A DNA stretch of 16,053 nt, taken from the NCBI GenBank assembly GCA_964434955.1, contig CAYSXI010000124.1:1-16053 (forward strand), in the 5' to 3' direction. Positions 1 through 7,027 of this stretch are shown here, piece after piece. The DNA is from JANQLU01 sp964434955. Its GTDB lineage: Bacteria > Planctomycetota > Planctomycetia > Pirellulales > Pirellulaceae. The position numbers were made by a program, and so were the translations under genes. The notes below the pieces were generated by a model. It was given only the letters and a program-made list of their open reading frames with translations, was not told the origin of the DNA and searched no databases. The stretch's first letter is position 1. Each line of letters opens with the position of its first letter.

Positions 1-645
1 GAATAGGGTCTCGTAGTTTCTCATGTGCTCGAACATCTCAATCGAAACAACCCGATCAAATTTTTGGCCGGCTTCAAAGTCGTTCATATCACATGTGATT
101 ACGTTGATTCTTTCTTCAACGCCGAATTCTCGGGCCTTGCTCAAAATGTGAGCTCGTTGGGAAGACGAATTTGACACGGCCGTGATGCGTGCGTTCGGAT
201 AAGACTTGGCCATCCAGAGCGTCAATGAGCCCCACCCGCATCCCAGTTCCAAAATCTCCATCCCGTCTTCCAACTCAGCGTTCTCGCAAGTCATGTTTAG
301 CGAGCGCTCTTCGGCAAGCTCCAGAGCTTGATCGTTGGGACCATCCAGATCATCGAAATAGCAGCATGAATACTTGCCGTTCTCTCCGAGTACCAGTTGG
401 TACCAGTTTGCGGGAACTTCGTAGTGCTGTTCATTCGCTTTCTCCGGAACCAGCGCGATCGGCTGATTTTTCGAGTCGGCAACAAACTCTTCCAGGACGG
501 TCGCAAGGCCCACTTCGCGTTCTCTTTGCTGCAATGATTGCAGACGGTTTTTGCAAAGTTTTCGCACGCCGCGGCGGACGATTGACTCGGGAATCAAACC
601 CTTTTCGATCAAACGAATGGCCAGTTTTGTCAAATACTCTTTCAT
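1..645 (-). CDS. SAM-dependent methyltransferase, CFA-synthase-like (3' end outside window)
   Basis: Partial gene: 215 residues from the start ATG at 643-645, then it runs off the left edge. A Rossmann SAM-binding motif is visible (LELGCGWGS, residues 132-140), with a downstream IEMFEH segment (202-207) typical of the cyclopropane-synthase/methyltransferase superfamily. The block HYEVPANWYQLVLG (74-87) followed by KYSCCYF (91-97) resembles the short, coclaurine-N-methyltransferase-like branch that lacks the large N-terminal lipid-binding domain. The Cys in YSC matches the position of E. coli Cfa Cys139. It is the last visible gene of the leftward lipid operon, 88 bases after the previous stop, with an AAGGTG-like ribosome site 5 bases before the ATG. 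Expected role (inference): methylation of unsaturated or furan acyl chains on membrane phospholipids. The substrate cannot be read from the sequence. Confidence 0.85.
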   Translation of the reverse strand, partial: MKEYLTKLAIRLIEKGLIPESIVRRGVRKLCKNRLQSLQQREREVGLATVLEEFVADSKNQPIALVPEKANEQHYEVPANWYQLVLGENGKYSCCYFDDLDGPNDQALELAEERSLNMTCENAELEDGMEILELGCGWGSLTLWMAKSYPNARITAVSNSSSQRAHILSKAREFGVEERINVITCDMNDFEAGQKFDRVVSIEMFEHMRNYETLF

Positions 646-733
646 GTTTACACCTTGCTTGCCTTCAAGTTTTTACGGTTGCCGTTTCGTTTGAACCGCG
701 CCAAACGGGCGGCTGCTCCCAGTCCGTGTGGCC

Positions 734-2074
734 CTAACGATTGGAAGCCAATGTCAACGAGGCCGTCTCATCAACTTCTCCCAACGTTGCCTCGCCGCCC
801 TCGGCAAAATTGCCAACCCAATTCGCGGCCAAACGTCGAAGCTCGCGCGGATTCAATTCCCAACTCGCCGGAGTCGGGATAGATCTTGAGTCTCGCATGG
901 CGACCAGCAACTGCACGTTCGAGATCTGTCTCTCCAAAAATCCGGCTTGGCAATAACACAGGTAGTAGTGCCACATGCGAATAAAACGATCATCGCGGAA
1001 TCCGATATCGCGAATTTTGTCCAGGTTCTCCAGAAACCTGTCTTTCCAATGGGCGATCGTTTGGGCGTAGTCCATTCCGATGTCTTCAACATTCAACATT
1101 TGCAAGTCGCTAACTCGCTCAATGTTTTGCAGCAGAGACAAATTCGAAGGGAGACAACCGCCGGGAAAAATGTACTTCTTGATGAAATCGGTATTGTTCA
1201 AATGAGCCCGGTGTCGCTGGTCACGAATCACGATGGACTGAACCAACATCATTCCGTTTGCTGACATCAAATCATTGCACTTCGCGAAAAACGACTGCAG
1301 ATATTCGTGACCGACTGCCTCAATCATCTCGATTGAAACAATCTTGTCGAACTTCCCTTCCAACTGCCGATAGTCCTGTTTCACGACGGTCACCTGATCT
1401 TCCAGCCCCAGCGCCCGAACCCGGGACTTCGCATACAGGTACTGTTCCTCGGAGATCGTTGTGGTTGTGACGCGGCAACCGAATTGAGTCGCCGCAAAGA
1501 CGGCCAAAGATCCCCAACCCGTTCCAATCTCAAGCAGATGATCGCTCGGGCTCAAATCGAGTTTCCGGCAAACTCGCCACATCTTGTTGATGGATGCCAG
1601 AAGCATCGTGTCGTCGGGACTTTGAAACACGCCCGCAGAGTAATTCATGGTTGGATCCAGGAACTCCTTGAAGAAGTCGTTTCCAAGATCGTAGTGCTCG
1701 TGAATGTTTTGCTTGGCTTGCTCAATCGAATTTCGCTTCCAACGGTAGAGCAGCTGTTCAGCCAGTTTCTTAAACAATCCGAAACCACCATTCAGCCGGT
1801 CGCCCAAGTGGATATTTCTAGCAAAAATCCGAACCAATGCGGTCAGGTCGTCGCACGTCCAATCGCCGTCCATCAAGGACTCGGCCGCACCCAGTCCACC
1901 GCCAAATACGACACGCTGGTAAAAGCGAGGGTCGTGGATGTGAATCTCAACCAGCTCTCGGGAATCGGCCTGGCCAAACTCGACCCGTTCTCCATTTTCT
2001 ACAATTTGAATTCGAGAATCCTGGAGCGCAGAAAGTTTCCTGGATACGATTTTGCGATATAAGTTTTCAAACAT
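734..2074 (-). CDS. Cyclopropane-fatty-acyl-phospholipid synthase family methyltransferase
   Basis: A 446-residue, full-length member of the CFA synthase superfamily. An N-terminal lipid-binding domain (about residues 1-115) is followed by HYDLGNDFF (127-135), the SAM motif LEIGTGWGS (181-189), IEMIEAVG (248-255) and KKYIFPGGCLP (299-309). Compared with E. coli Cfa, the active-site Glu239 (here Glu252), Ile268 (Ile281) and Tyr317 (Tyr336) are kept. Cys139 is Ala147 (YSAG) and His266 is Gln279 (VQSI). The bicarbonate-binding set is therefore incomplete, which fits the methyltransferase branch seen in FAD-oxidoreductase/DUF1365 loci better than true cyclopropanation (inference). Likely substrate: double bonds of phospholipid acyl chains, with SAM as methyl donor, at the inner membrane face. 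It starts 6 bases after the DUF1365 stop with no clear Shine-Dalgarno, so translation may be coupled. Confidence 0.93.
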   Translation of the reverse strand: MFENLYRKIVSRKLSALQDSRIQIVENGERVEFGQADSRELVEIHIHDPRFYQRVVFGGGLGAAESLMDGDWTCDDLTALVRIFARNIHLGDRLNGGFGLFKKLAEQLLYRWKRNSIEQAKQNIHEHYDLGNDFFKEFLDPTMNYSAGVFQSPDDTMLLASINKMWRVCRKLDLSPSDHLLEIGTGWGSLAVFAATQFGCRVTTTTISEEQYLYAKSRVRALGLEDQVTVVKQDYRQLEGKFDKIVSIEMIEAVGHEYLQSFFAKCNDLMSANGMMLVQSIVIRDQRHRAHLNNTDFIKKYIFPGGCLPSNLSLLQNIERVSDLQMLNVEDIGMDYAQTIAHWKDRFLENLDKIRDIGFRDDRFIRMWHYYLCYCQAGFLERQISNVQLLVAMRDSRSIPTPASWELNPRELRRLAANWVGNFAEGGEATLGEVDETASLTLASNR

Positions 2075-2080
2075 TGCTTG

Positions 2081-2908
2081 CTACGATTTTTGAGAAACTT
2101 GCGAAATGGTTGGCTGAACCAGTGTTTCATTCGAGACTGAACGATCTTTAGATTCGGCCGACTTGTGTTTTGGATGTGGATAAAACTTCAGACCCTTCCA
2201 ACGCAACTTGATTGCCTGCCAGTAGATCTTCAGGAACACCTGAAACGAACTGAACGGAAAGGCCAAAAGTGATTTTCGAAGAGTTGCGGCCGTCCACGCC
2301 TTGCGACTCAACTCCATGGTCACGTCGAATTTTCGCTTCGCCAGTTGCGATTGATCGATGTGGATTCTGACTTTTTCATCCGGCGGACCCATTCGCCATT
2401 GATAAACCATGTCCATCGGCATGAATGGTGACACATGAAAATCCTTCTTGAGCTCATTGCGGCTCTCGCCCCAATGGCCCTCATCAAGGACATAACAATG
2501 CATCTCTCCCCAAGGGGTGTTGGTAACTTCAGCCACGACGCAAGCCAACCGCTCGTTTTCGTCGAAGCAATAATAAAAGGAAACGGGATTCATCAGGAAT
2601 CCAAAGTTACGAAACTGAGTCAGCAGCCGAATCGGCCCACTGGGAACTTCGAGTCCGCGATCGGCAATCAGTTTTCGAATCTCTTCTGCCAGTGGCCGAT
2701 TCGGGTCGCCCATGTGATCGCCGCGGCGAAACCAACTCAAGTTCGGTCCCTTCGTTGACCAGAAAGCTTGCGTTCGATGAATTTCTTCCAATTCATCGAG
2801 ATCGACATAGGCGAACGCAACTCGATATCGAAAGTTGTTTTCGACGGGTTCGAACCTTCGGTGCCGGACCCACCCTTCGTATATCGCACTTTTCAAAGCC
2901 GGGGTCAC
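2081..2908 (-). CDS. DUF1365 family protein
   Basis: A 275-residue protein with DUF1365 hallmarks: an early VRHRRFEPVENNFRYRV block (residues 14-30), GFLMNPVSFYYCF (103-115), EVTNTPWGEMHCYVL (127-141) and FHVSPFMPMDMVYQWR (157-172). The His-, Asn- and Trp-rich blocks are conserved in the family, whose biochemistry is not settled. It is nearly always found beside an FAD-dependent oxidoreductase and a CFA-like methyltransferase, as here, and is thought to act with them on membrane acyl chains. The start is GTG at 2906-2908, overlapping the oxidoreductase stop as GTGA, with GGAGG 7-8 bases upstream. The C-terminal tail (about 245-275) is polar and probably disordered. A short hydrophobic/basic stretch around 210-240 could touch the membrane. 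Confidence 0.93.
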   Translation of the reverse strand: MTPALKSAIYEGWVRHRRFEPVENNFRYRVAFAYVDLDELEEIHRTQAFWSTKGPNLSWFRRGDHMGDPNRPLAEEIRKLIADRGLEVPSGPIRLLTQFRNFGFLMNPVSFYYCFDENERLACVVAEVTNTPWGEMHCYVLDEGHWGESRNELKKDFHVSPFMPMDMVYQWRMGPPDEKVRIHIDQSQLAKRKFDVTMELSRKAWTAATLRKSLLAFPFSSFQVFLKIYWQAIKLRWKGLKFYPHPKHKSAESKDRSVSNETLVQPTISQVSQKS

Positions 2909-4191
2909 CTAACCGCCTCCTGTTTCAAAGGAGTGGCTTCGCTGAATTCCAATTCCGACTTGATTCGTTCGGCAACGCGAAGTCCGCTGGCAACACCATC
3001 TTCGTGGAAACCGTTGCCCCAGTAAGCACCGCAAAAAGAAGTCCGATTGTTCAAAATCAGCTCCTGGTGCCGCCGCTGAGCCAAGTACCGGTTCGCCTCA
3101 AAAACCGGGTGGTGATATTCGAATTCGGCGATCACGCTTTCCCTCGAAATGTCGCCGGGCTGATTCAATGTCACGAAAAAGTCCGTTTTGTTTGCCAGGC
3201 TTTGCAGCTGATTCATGTAATAAGTAACCGTTGCCCGTTGGTCATTTGCCGGATCGATTGAGTAATTCCAACACGCCCACGCTCGTTTCTGCTTCGGCAT
3301 TACCTTTGAGTCGGTGTGCAGGATCACTTGATTTTTTTCATAAGGGAACGAGCTCAGGATTTCTCGCTCCGTCAACTCAACATCGTCACCAAGAATCCGA
3401 AGCGCCTGGTCCGAATGACAAGCAAAAATCACCTGGTCAAATTGCTCGGTGCCATTCTTTGTCTTGACGGAAACAAATTCAGGATGCCTTAGAACCTGTT
3501 CAACCGGTGTGTTCAGCTGAATTCGATCCGCAAACTCGCTCGTCAATTTCGGGATGTAGGAACGCGAACCGCCCTTGATCACATACCATTGCGGACGATC
3601 ATTGACCGAAAGGAGTCCATGGTTTGAATAGAACTCGATGACAAAACGAATGGGAAAATCCAGGAATGTCTCGCCGGGGCAGGACCAAATCGCCGAACCC
3701 ATCGGCAAAAAATAGTCCTCAACAAACGTCTTCGAAAACTTGTGACAGTCAAAGAATTCGCGAATCGTCATCTTCGACGATTCATCCGCGTTCATGGAAA
3801 GCGCGATTTTGTTAAAACGTATCAGCCCCCGGATAATTCGATAAATTCGTGGCCGGAACAGGTTTTGTCGCTGGGCGAAGAATCCATTGAGATCAGCACC
3901 GCGGTACTCAAGTCCTGAGACTTGATTCTTGACACTAAAACTCATGGTTGTCTTCTGATAATCAACCTGAAGATCATCCATCATTTTGATGAAGTTCGGA
4001 TAGGTCCGATCGTTGAATACGATGAAACCCGTGTCGACCGCCGCCGTGTCGCCTTGCCAATTTACATCGATCGTGGCCGTGTGCCCCCCGATGTAAGAGT
4101 TGGCCTCGAAGAGACTTAGCTCGCAATGAGGATTCAGATGATAGGCTGCCGTGAGTCCCGAGATTCCGGTCCCGATAATTGCAATTTTCAT
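2905..4191 (-). CDS. FAD-dependent NAD(P)/FAD oxidoreductase (COG2907-like)
   Basis: A 428-residue flavoprotein of the amine-oxidase/desaturase fold. The N-terminus MKIAIIGTGISGLTAAYHL carries the dinucleotide-binding GxGxxG (residues 7-12), an acidic residue at the end of strand 2 (Glu29) and GGHT (35-38). The C-terminal FAD-contact block FCGAYWGNGFHEDGVASG lies about 25-45 residues before the end. I chose the ATG at 4189-4191: it gives the canonical flavoprotein start and overlaps the upstream DUF393 stop as ATGA. The open frame continues upstream to 4563, but that part only shadows DUF393. Members of this family sit with DUF1365 and CFA-like methyltransferases and are implicated in desaturation or oxidation of methylated acyl chains (for example furan fatty acid formation in alphaproteobacteria). 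Assigning this protein to a specific step is inference. Confidence 0.93.
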   Translation of the reverse strand: MKIAIIGTGISGLTAAYHLNPHCELSLFEANSYIGGHTATIDVNWQGDTAAVDTGFIVFNDRTYPNFIKMMDDLQVDYQKTTMSFSVKNQVSGLEYRGADLNGFFAQRQNLFRPRIYRIIRGLIRFNKIALSMNADESSKMTIREFFDCHKFSKTFVEDYFLPMGSAIWSCPGETFLDFPIRFVIEFYSNHGLLSVNDRPQWYVIKGGSRSYIPKLTSEFADRIQLNTPVEQVLRHPEFVSVKTKNGTEQFDQVIFACHSDQALRILGDDVELTEREILSSFPYEKNQVILHTDSKVMPKQKRAWACWNYSIDPANDQRATVTYYMNQLQSLANKTDFFVTLNQPGDISRESVIAEFEYHHPVFEANRYLAQRRHQELILNNRTSFCGAYWGNGFHEDGVASGLRVAERIKSELEFSEATPLKQEAVR

Positions 4192-4610
4192 GACTCGATC
4201 TCCCGGAGTCTGTCGCCGGTCGAAACCCCACAACTTCCAGCATCGCATCGTTTTCGATAAACGAATTTTCGGACGCGAGCAAAAATGACATAGCCCAAGT
4301 TCGTGAGCTGTCTCATTCCTGGAATCTCCGAAATCTGAACGAGCCAGCCAAGGCCGACCAATCGGTAAAGCTCGCGAAAAACGTCTGCGCCAATCACCAG
4401 CTGGCCTTCTTTCGTTCGCCCGTGAATCTGGCTCATCAACTCGTTGTAAGACTTGCCAACGGAGATTAGATCGAAGTCGGAATGGGTGAAATCCGTGAAT
4501 CGTATGGCTCGGTCCCGATCCCATTTTCTTAGAAGATCGATCTCCGCTTTGCAGAGCGGACATTCCCCATCATAGAAGACTTCAAACTCGAATTCGGGAT
4601 GATTCTGCAT
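4188..4610 (-). CDS. DCC family thiol-disulfide oxidoreductase (DUF393)
   Basis: A 140-residue protein with the family signature FYDGECPLC (residues 12-20), that is DGxCxxC with the redox pair Cys17/Cys20. Downstream is a segment with the usual LVIGADVFRELYR pattern (about 80-92), where members of this family (YuxK-like) have a thioredoxin-like fold. Length and layout fit the family. A second Cys pair, DAGSCGV, near the C-terminus is not part of the signature. It is the first gene of the leftward operon, and its stop overlaps the oxidoreductase start by 4 bases. Role (inference): electron transfer or thiol redox partner for the flavoprotein next door. Its true substrate is unknown in most bacteria. 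Confidence 0.92.
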   Translation of the reverse strand: MQNHPEFEFEVFYDGECPLCKAEIDLLRKWDRDRAIRFTDFTHSDFDLISVGKSYNELMSQIHGRTKEGQLVIGADVFRELYRLVGLGWLVQISEIPGMRQLTNLGYVIFARVRKFVYRKRCDAGSCGVSTGDRLREIES

Positions 4611-4649
4611 GCCCTATTTCAACTCAATTCTGTCTCGGTGGCAGTAATT

Positions 4650-4667
4650 CGTTCAAATCGTTCAAAA
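4650..4667. repeat. Tandem 9-bp direct repeat CGTTCAAAW (x2)
   Basis: CGTTCAAAT is followed directly by CGTTCAAAA, two adjacent copies differing only in the last base. They lie in the divergent promoter gap, between the candidate leftward -10 element and the first gene of the lipid operon. An inverted half copy, TTTGAA, occurs at 4744-4749. It could be an operator for the neighbouring MerR-type regulator or another repressor of the operon (inference). Confidence 0.4.
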
Positions 4668-4681
4668 ACTTGATTTCGAGT

Positions 4682-4710
4682 ATTAATCCGCGTCGGTAGG
4701 GCAAATGCAA
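4682..4710 (-). promoter_or_regulatory. Possible sigma70 promoter of the lipid operon
   Basis: Reading leftwards, TTGCAT (4710-4705) is followed after 17 bases by ATTAAT (4687-4682), about 70 bases before the DUF393 start. The -10 element is imperfect. It is the best candidate seen in the divergent gap, but it was found by eye only. Confidence 0.25.
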
Positions 4711-4718
4711 CGGTTTCT

Positions 4719-4746
4719 TTGACATTTTTTTGATTTTTTCTAGTTT
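4719..4746 (+). promoter_or_regulatory. Probable sigma70 promoter of the MerR-type regulator gene
   Basis: A consensus TTGACA (4719-4724) is followed after 16 bases by TAGTTT (4741-4746), giving a predicted transcript start about 45-50 bases before the ATG at 4800. The spacer is T-rich. This is the strongest promoter match in the window. Confidence 0.5.
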
Positions 4747-4769
4747 GAAGCACGTTTGGAGGTTAAAAA

Positions 4770-4788
4770 TCAGTCACATATTCAGTCA
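4770..4788. repeat. 12-bp-spaced direct repeat TCAGTCA (x2)
   Basis: TCAGTCA occurs at 4770-4776 and 4782-4788, in phase at 12 bp, with a degenerate third unit (TTCATCA, 4794-4800) running into the start codon. CarH/LitR regulators bind tandem direct repeats of about 11 bp near the promoter, so this array, which covers the 5' leader of the regulator gene, is a candidate autoregulatory operator (inference). Confidence 0.35.
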
Positions 4789-4799
4789 AAACATTCATC

Positions 4800-5672
4800 A
4801 TGACCGAACGATCATTTACCCCGAAAAGAGTTGCAGACGCGATTGGTGTAAGCGAATCTTCGCTGAAACGCTGGTGCGATCGCGGAATGCTGGACTATTC
4901 CAAGACTGCCGGCGGCCACCGGAGAATCACCACGGCCGCCGTGATTCGATTCCTCCGGGAATCCGGCCATGCGGTCATCCAACCGGATCTGCTGGACCTT
5001 CCCTCCCGGGAGCAGTTTCACTCCCTTGACGCGGTTTCAGAAACCTTCGCGAAGCTGCTCATGGAAGGCAATGAGATGGCGTCGCGTGAGTTGATCACAC
5101 GACTCTTCATGAGCGAGGTCAACATCGCGTCGATTTTTGATTCGGTTTTCCAACCGGCATTTCAAAAAATTGGTGAGCTGTGGGAATGCGGAAGTGCCGA
5201 GGTCTACCAGGAGCGCCGCGCCTGCGAAATCGCTTCGCGAACCGTTCATTTGCTTCGAGACTACCTTCCGAAGAATCTCGATGCTCCCGTTGCTCTTTGC
5301 GGTGGCGTTCCGGGCGACCCCTACACCCTCGCGCCCCAGCTGGTTGAGCTGGTCATGCAGGAGCTTGGTTGGAATGCCATCTACCTGGGCACCAACATTC
5401 CATTCAATTCCTACCTCAACGCCTGTTCGCAACATCGCCCTAAACTAATGGCGTTCAGCATTTCCTCCCGAAATTTGACCCCGAACTTCAAAAACGAATT
5501 CAATGAATTCTACGATTGCCTTGATCGCTCGATCGCTGTGGTCATCGGTGGTCGCGGGGTCACCGAAGAAATTAAACAGGACATCCGTTATACGAATTAC
5601 AGCGACAACTTGACGCAGTTCGCAGCCTTTGCGGAAACCATGTTTCACCAAGTCACGTTGTCTAAATCTTAA
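4800..5672 (+). CDS. MerR-type regulator with degenerate B12-binding (CarH/LitR-like) domain
   Basis: A 290-residue transcription factor. Residues 4-45 form a MerR winged-helix HTH ending in TAGGHRRIT (36-44). Residues about 78-155 match the helical B12-binding cap domain, and 162-285 a Rossmann-like B12-binding fold (GGVPGDPYTLAP, GTNIPFNSY, IGGRG at 249-253). This is the architecture of the light-sensing repressors CarH and LitR. However, the cap motif W-x9-E-H reads W128-x9-E138-R139, the residue after Trp (His132 in Thermus CarH) is Glu129, and the lower-ligand ExH motif reads D173-P174-Y175. All the cobalamin-linked histidines checked are therefore absent, suggesting B12-independent sensing or a plain DNA-binding role. 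The ATG at 4800 has no Shine-Dalgarno at the usual distance, and an in-frame stop at 4764 rules out long extensions. It is divergent from the lipid operon, its probable target. Confidence 0.92.
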   Translation: MTERSFTPKRVADAIGVSESSLKRWCDRGMLDYSKTAGGHRRITTAAVIRFLRESGHAVIQPDLLDLPSREQFHSLDAVSETFAKLLMEGNEMASRELITRLFMSEVNIASIFDSVFQPAFQKIGELWECGSAEVYQERRACEIASRTVHLLRDYLPKNLDAPVALCGGVPGDPYTLAPQLVELVMQELGWNAIYLGTNIPFNSYLNACSQHRPKLMAFSISSRNLTPNFKNEFNEFYDCLDRSIAVVIGGRGVTEEIKQDIRYTNYSDNLTQFAAFAETMFHQVTLSKS

Positions 5673-5681
5673 GGAATGATC

Positions 5682-6962
5682 ATGCGAATTACTCACGCGA
5701 AACAGCTTCTCGTCGCTTGTTTGCTGGTTGCGGTGCCAGGAATGGTGTTTGCGCAGGACAATGACAAACCGGCCAAGGCGCCGAACCCCAGCGAGTGGAA
5801 CCAATGGCGAGGTGCTGAGCGAACCGGGTTTGACACCAGCAAAAAGTGGCCAAAGAAAATCGACTCCAACAATTTCAAGCGCGTTTGGCGGATGGAAATG
5901 GGCCCCAGCTATTCGGGGCCAGTGATTCAAGGCGACATCGTCTTCACGACAGAAACCAAAGATAAGAAATTTGAAGTCGTCACGGCACTCAATCGAAAGA
6001 CCGTAAAAAGAGTCTGTGCTCAAAAATGGGAAGGTTCGAGGACCGTTCCATTTTTCGCCAAATCCAATGGAAGCTGGATCCGCCCGACGCCCGCTGTTTC
6101 GGGTAATCGAATTTTTGTTGGCGGTATGCGAGACCTTTTGGTTTGCCTGGACAGCCGTACTGGCGAAGAACTTTGGCGAATCGATTTCCCCAAAAAGTAC
6201 GGAACCAAGAATCCGGATTTCGGCTTCGTCAGCTCTCCGCTTGTTCATGACGGACACGTTTTTGTTCAGGCCGGTGGCAGTTTCTGCAAAATCAAAGTGG
6301 AAGATGGCAAAGTCGTTTGGCGGTCGCTGAACGATGGTGGCGGAATGTACGGAAGTGCGTTCTCCAGCCCGTATCTGACTGAACTCAACGGCAAACAACA
6401 GATGCTTGTTCAGACTCGCGATAAACTGACGGGAGTCGACCTGGGCTCCGGGCAAGTATTGTGGTCACAGAAAGTTCCAAGCTTTCGAGGCATGAACATT
6501 TTGACGCCCACAGTATTTGAAAATAGCGTCTTTACGAGCACCTACCAAAACAGCTCCTACATGTACTCAATTGGAAAAACCAACGACGGAATGGCGAGTC
6601 GTCTGAAATGGCAAAACCCACTTCGAGGATACATGTCATCTCCGATCATTATTGATGGCCACGCCTATATTCATCTGCAAAACCGCTGCCTTGCCTGCAT
6701 CGACTTGAAAACAGGCAAAGAAAAATGGAAGAGCAAAAGGTTTGGCAAGTACATGAGCCTCGTGGCCCAGGGCACGAGAATCCTCGCCTTGGACGAAAAA
6801 GGCAAACTCGTTTTGTTCAACGCGAATCCCGAAAGTTTTGAATTGGTCTCGACGATCAAAGTGAGTGACGAAGAAACCTGGGCTCACTTGGCGATTCACA
6901 ATAACGAAGTCTACATTCGCGAGCTGAACGCAATCAGCAAATTTGAATGGAGTGACAACTAA
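5682..6962 (+). CDS. Secreted PQQ-like beta-propeller protein
   Basis: A protein of about 426 residues with a Sec signal peptide: Arg/Lys early, the hydrophobic core LLVACLLVAVPGMVF, and probable cleavage after FA before QDN. The mature part opens with WNQWRGAERTGFD, the usual entry to planctomycete PQQ_2/BamB-like propellers. Blade repeats follow with the pattern of tryptophan-docking strands (for example LVCLDSRTGEELWRIDF, FCKIKVEDGKVVWRS, LACIDLKTGKEKWKS). No catalytic quinoprotein residues can be claimed. Likely periplasmic or envelope-associated, as scaffold or binding protein. The upstream ATG at 5676 is possible, but AAGGA at 5671-5675 is placed better (6 bases) for the ATG at 5682. 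It lies 3-9 bases after the regulator stop, so the two are very probably co-transcribed, and it ends just before a strong terminator. Confidence 0.9.
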   Translation: MRITHAKQLLVACLLVAVPGMVFAQDNDKPAKAPNPSEWNQWRGAERTGFDTSKKWPKKIDSNNFKRVWRMEMGPSYSGPVIQGDIVFTTETKDKKFEVVTALNRKTVKRVCAQKWEGSRTVPFFAKSNGSWIRPTPAVSGNRIFVGGMRDLLVCLDSRTGEELWRIDFPKKYGTKNPDFGFVSSPLVHDGHVFVQAGGSFCKIKVEDGKVVWRSLNDGGGMYGSAFSSPYLTELNGKQQMLVQTRDKLTGVDLGSGQVLWSQKVPSFRGMNILTPTVFENSVFTSTYQNSSYMYSIGKTNDGMASRLKWQNPLRGYMSSPIIIDGHAYIHLQNRCLACIDLKTGKEKWKSKRFGKYMSLVAQGTRILALDEKGKLVLFNANPESFELVSTIKVSDEETWAHLAIHNNEVYIRELNAISKFEWSDN

Positions 6963-6985
6963 CAAACCGCCCTAGTGGTCACCAG

Positions 6986-7027
6986 AAAAAAAGAGCAGCA
7001 GGTCATTGAGGCCTGCTGTTTTTTTTT
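6986..7027. terminator. Bidirectional rho-independent terminator
   Basis: The stem CAGCAGG (6996-7002) pairs with CCTGCTG (7012-7018), and two further inner pairs (T-G, C-G) leave a 5-base loop. Nine Ts follow on the plus strand (7019-7027). Seven As precede on the plus side (6986-6992), giving a U-tract for leftward transcripts. It serves the propeller gene and the convergent acetyltransferase gene, whose last codons lie inside the hairpin. Confidence 0.85.

Noticed and set aside
688..707. Inverted repeat CGTTTG / CAAACG between the two methyltransferase genes.
   Set aside because: Six base pairs only, no T-run, within an operon gap. Likely chance or minor RNA structure.
4192..4563. Upstream extension of the FAD oxidoreductase frame (would give 552 residues).
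   Set aside because: It lies wholly over the DUF393 gene in another frame and shows no family feature. The flavoprotein's canonical N-terminus begins at the ATG at 4191 with an ATGA overlap.
4755..4765. GGAGG-like sequence upstream of the MerR-type regulator.
   Set aside because: It is about 38 bases before the only acceptable start, and an in-frame stop follows at 4764, so it cannot serve as that gene's ribosome site.
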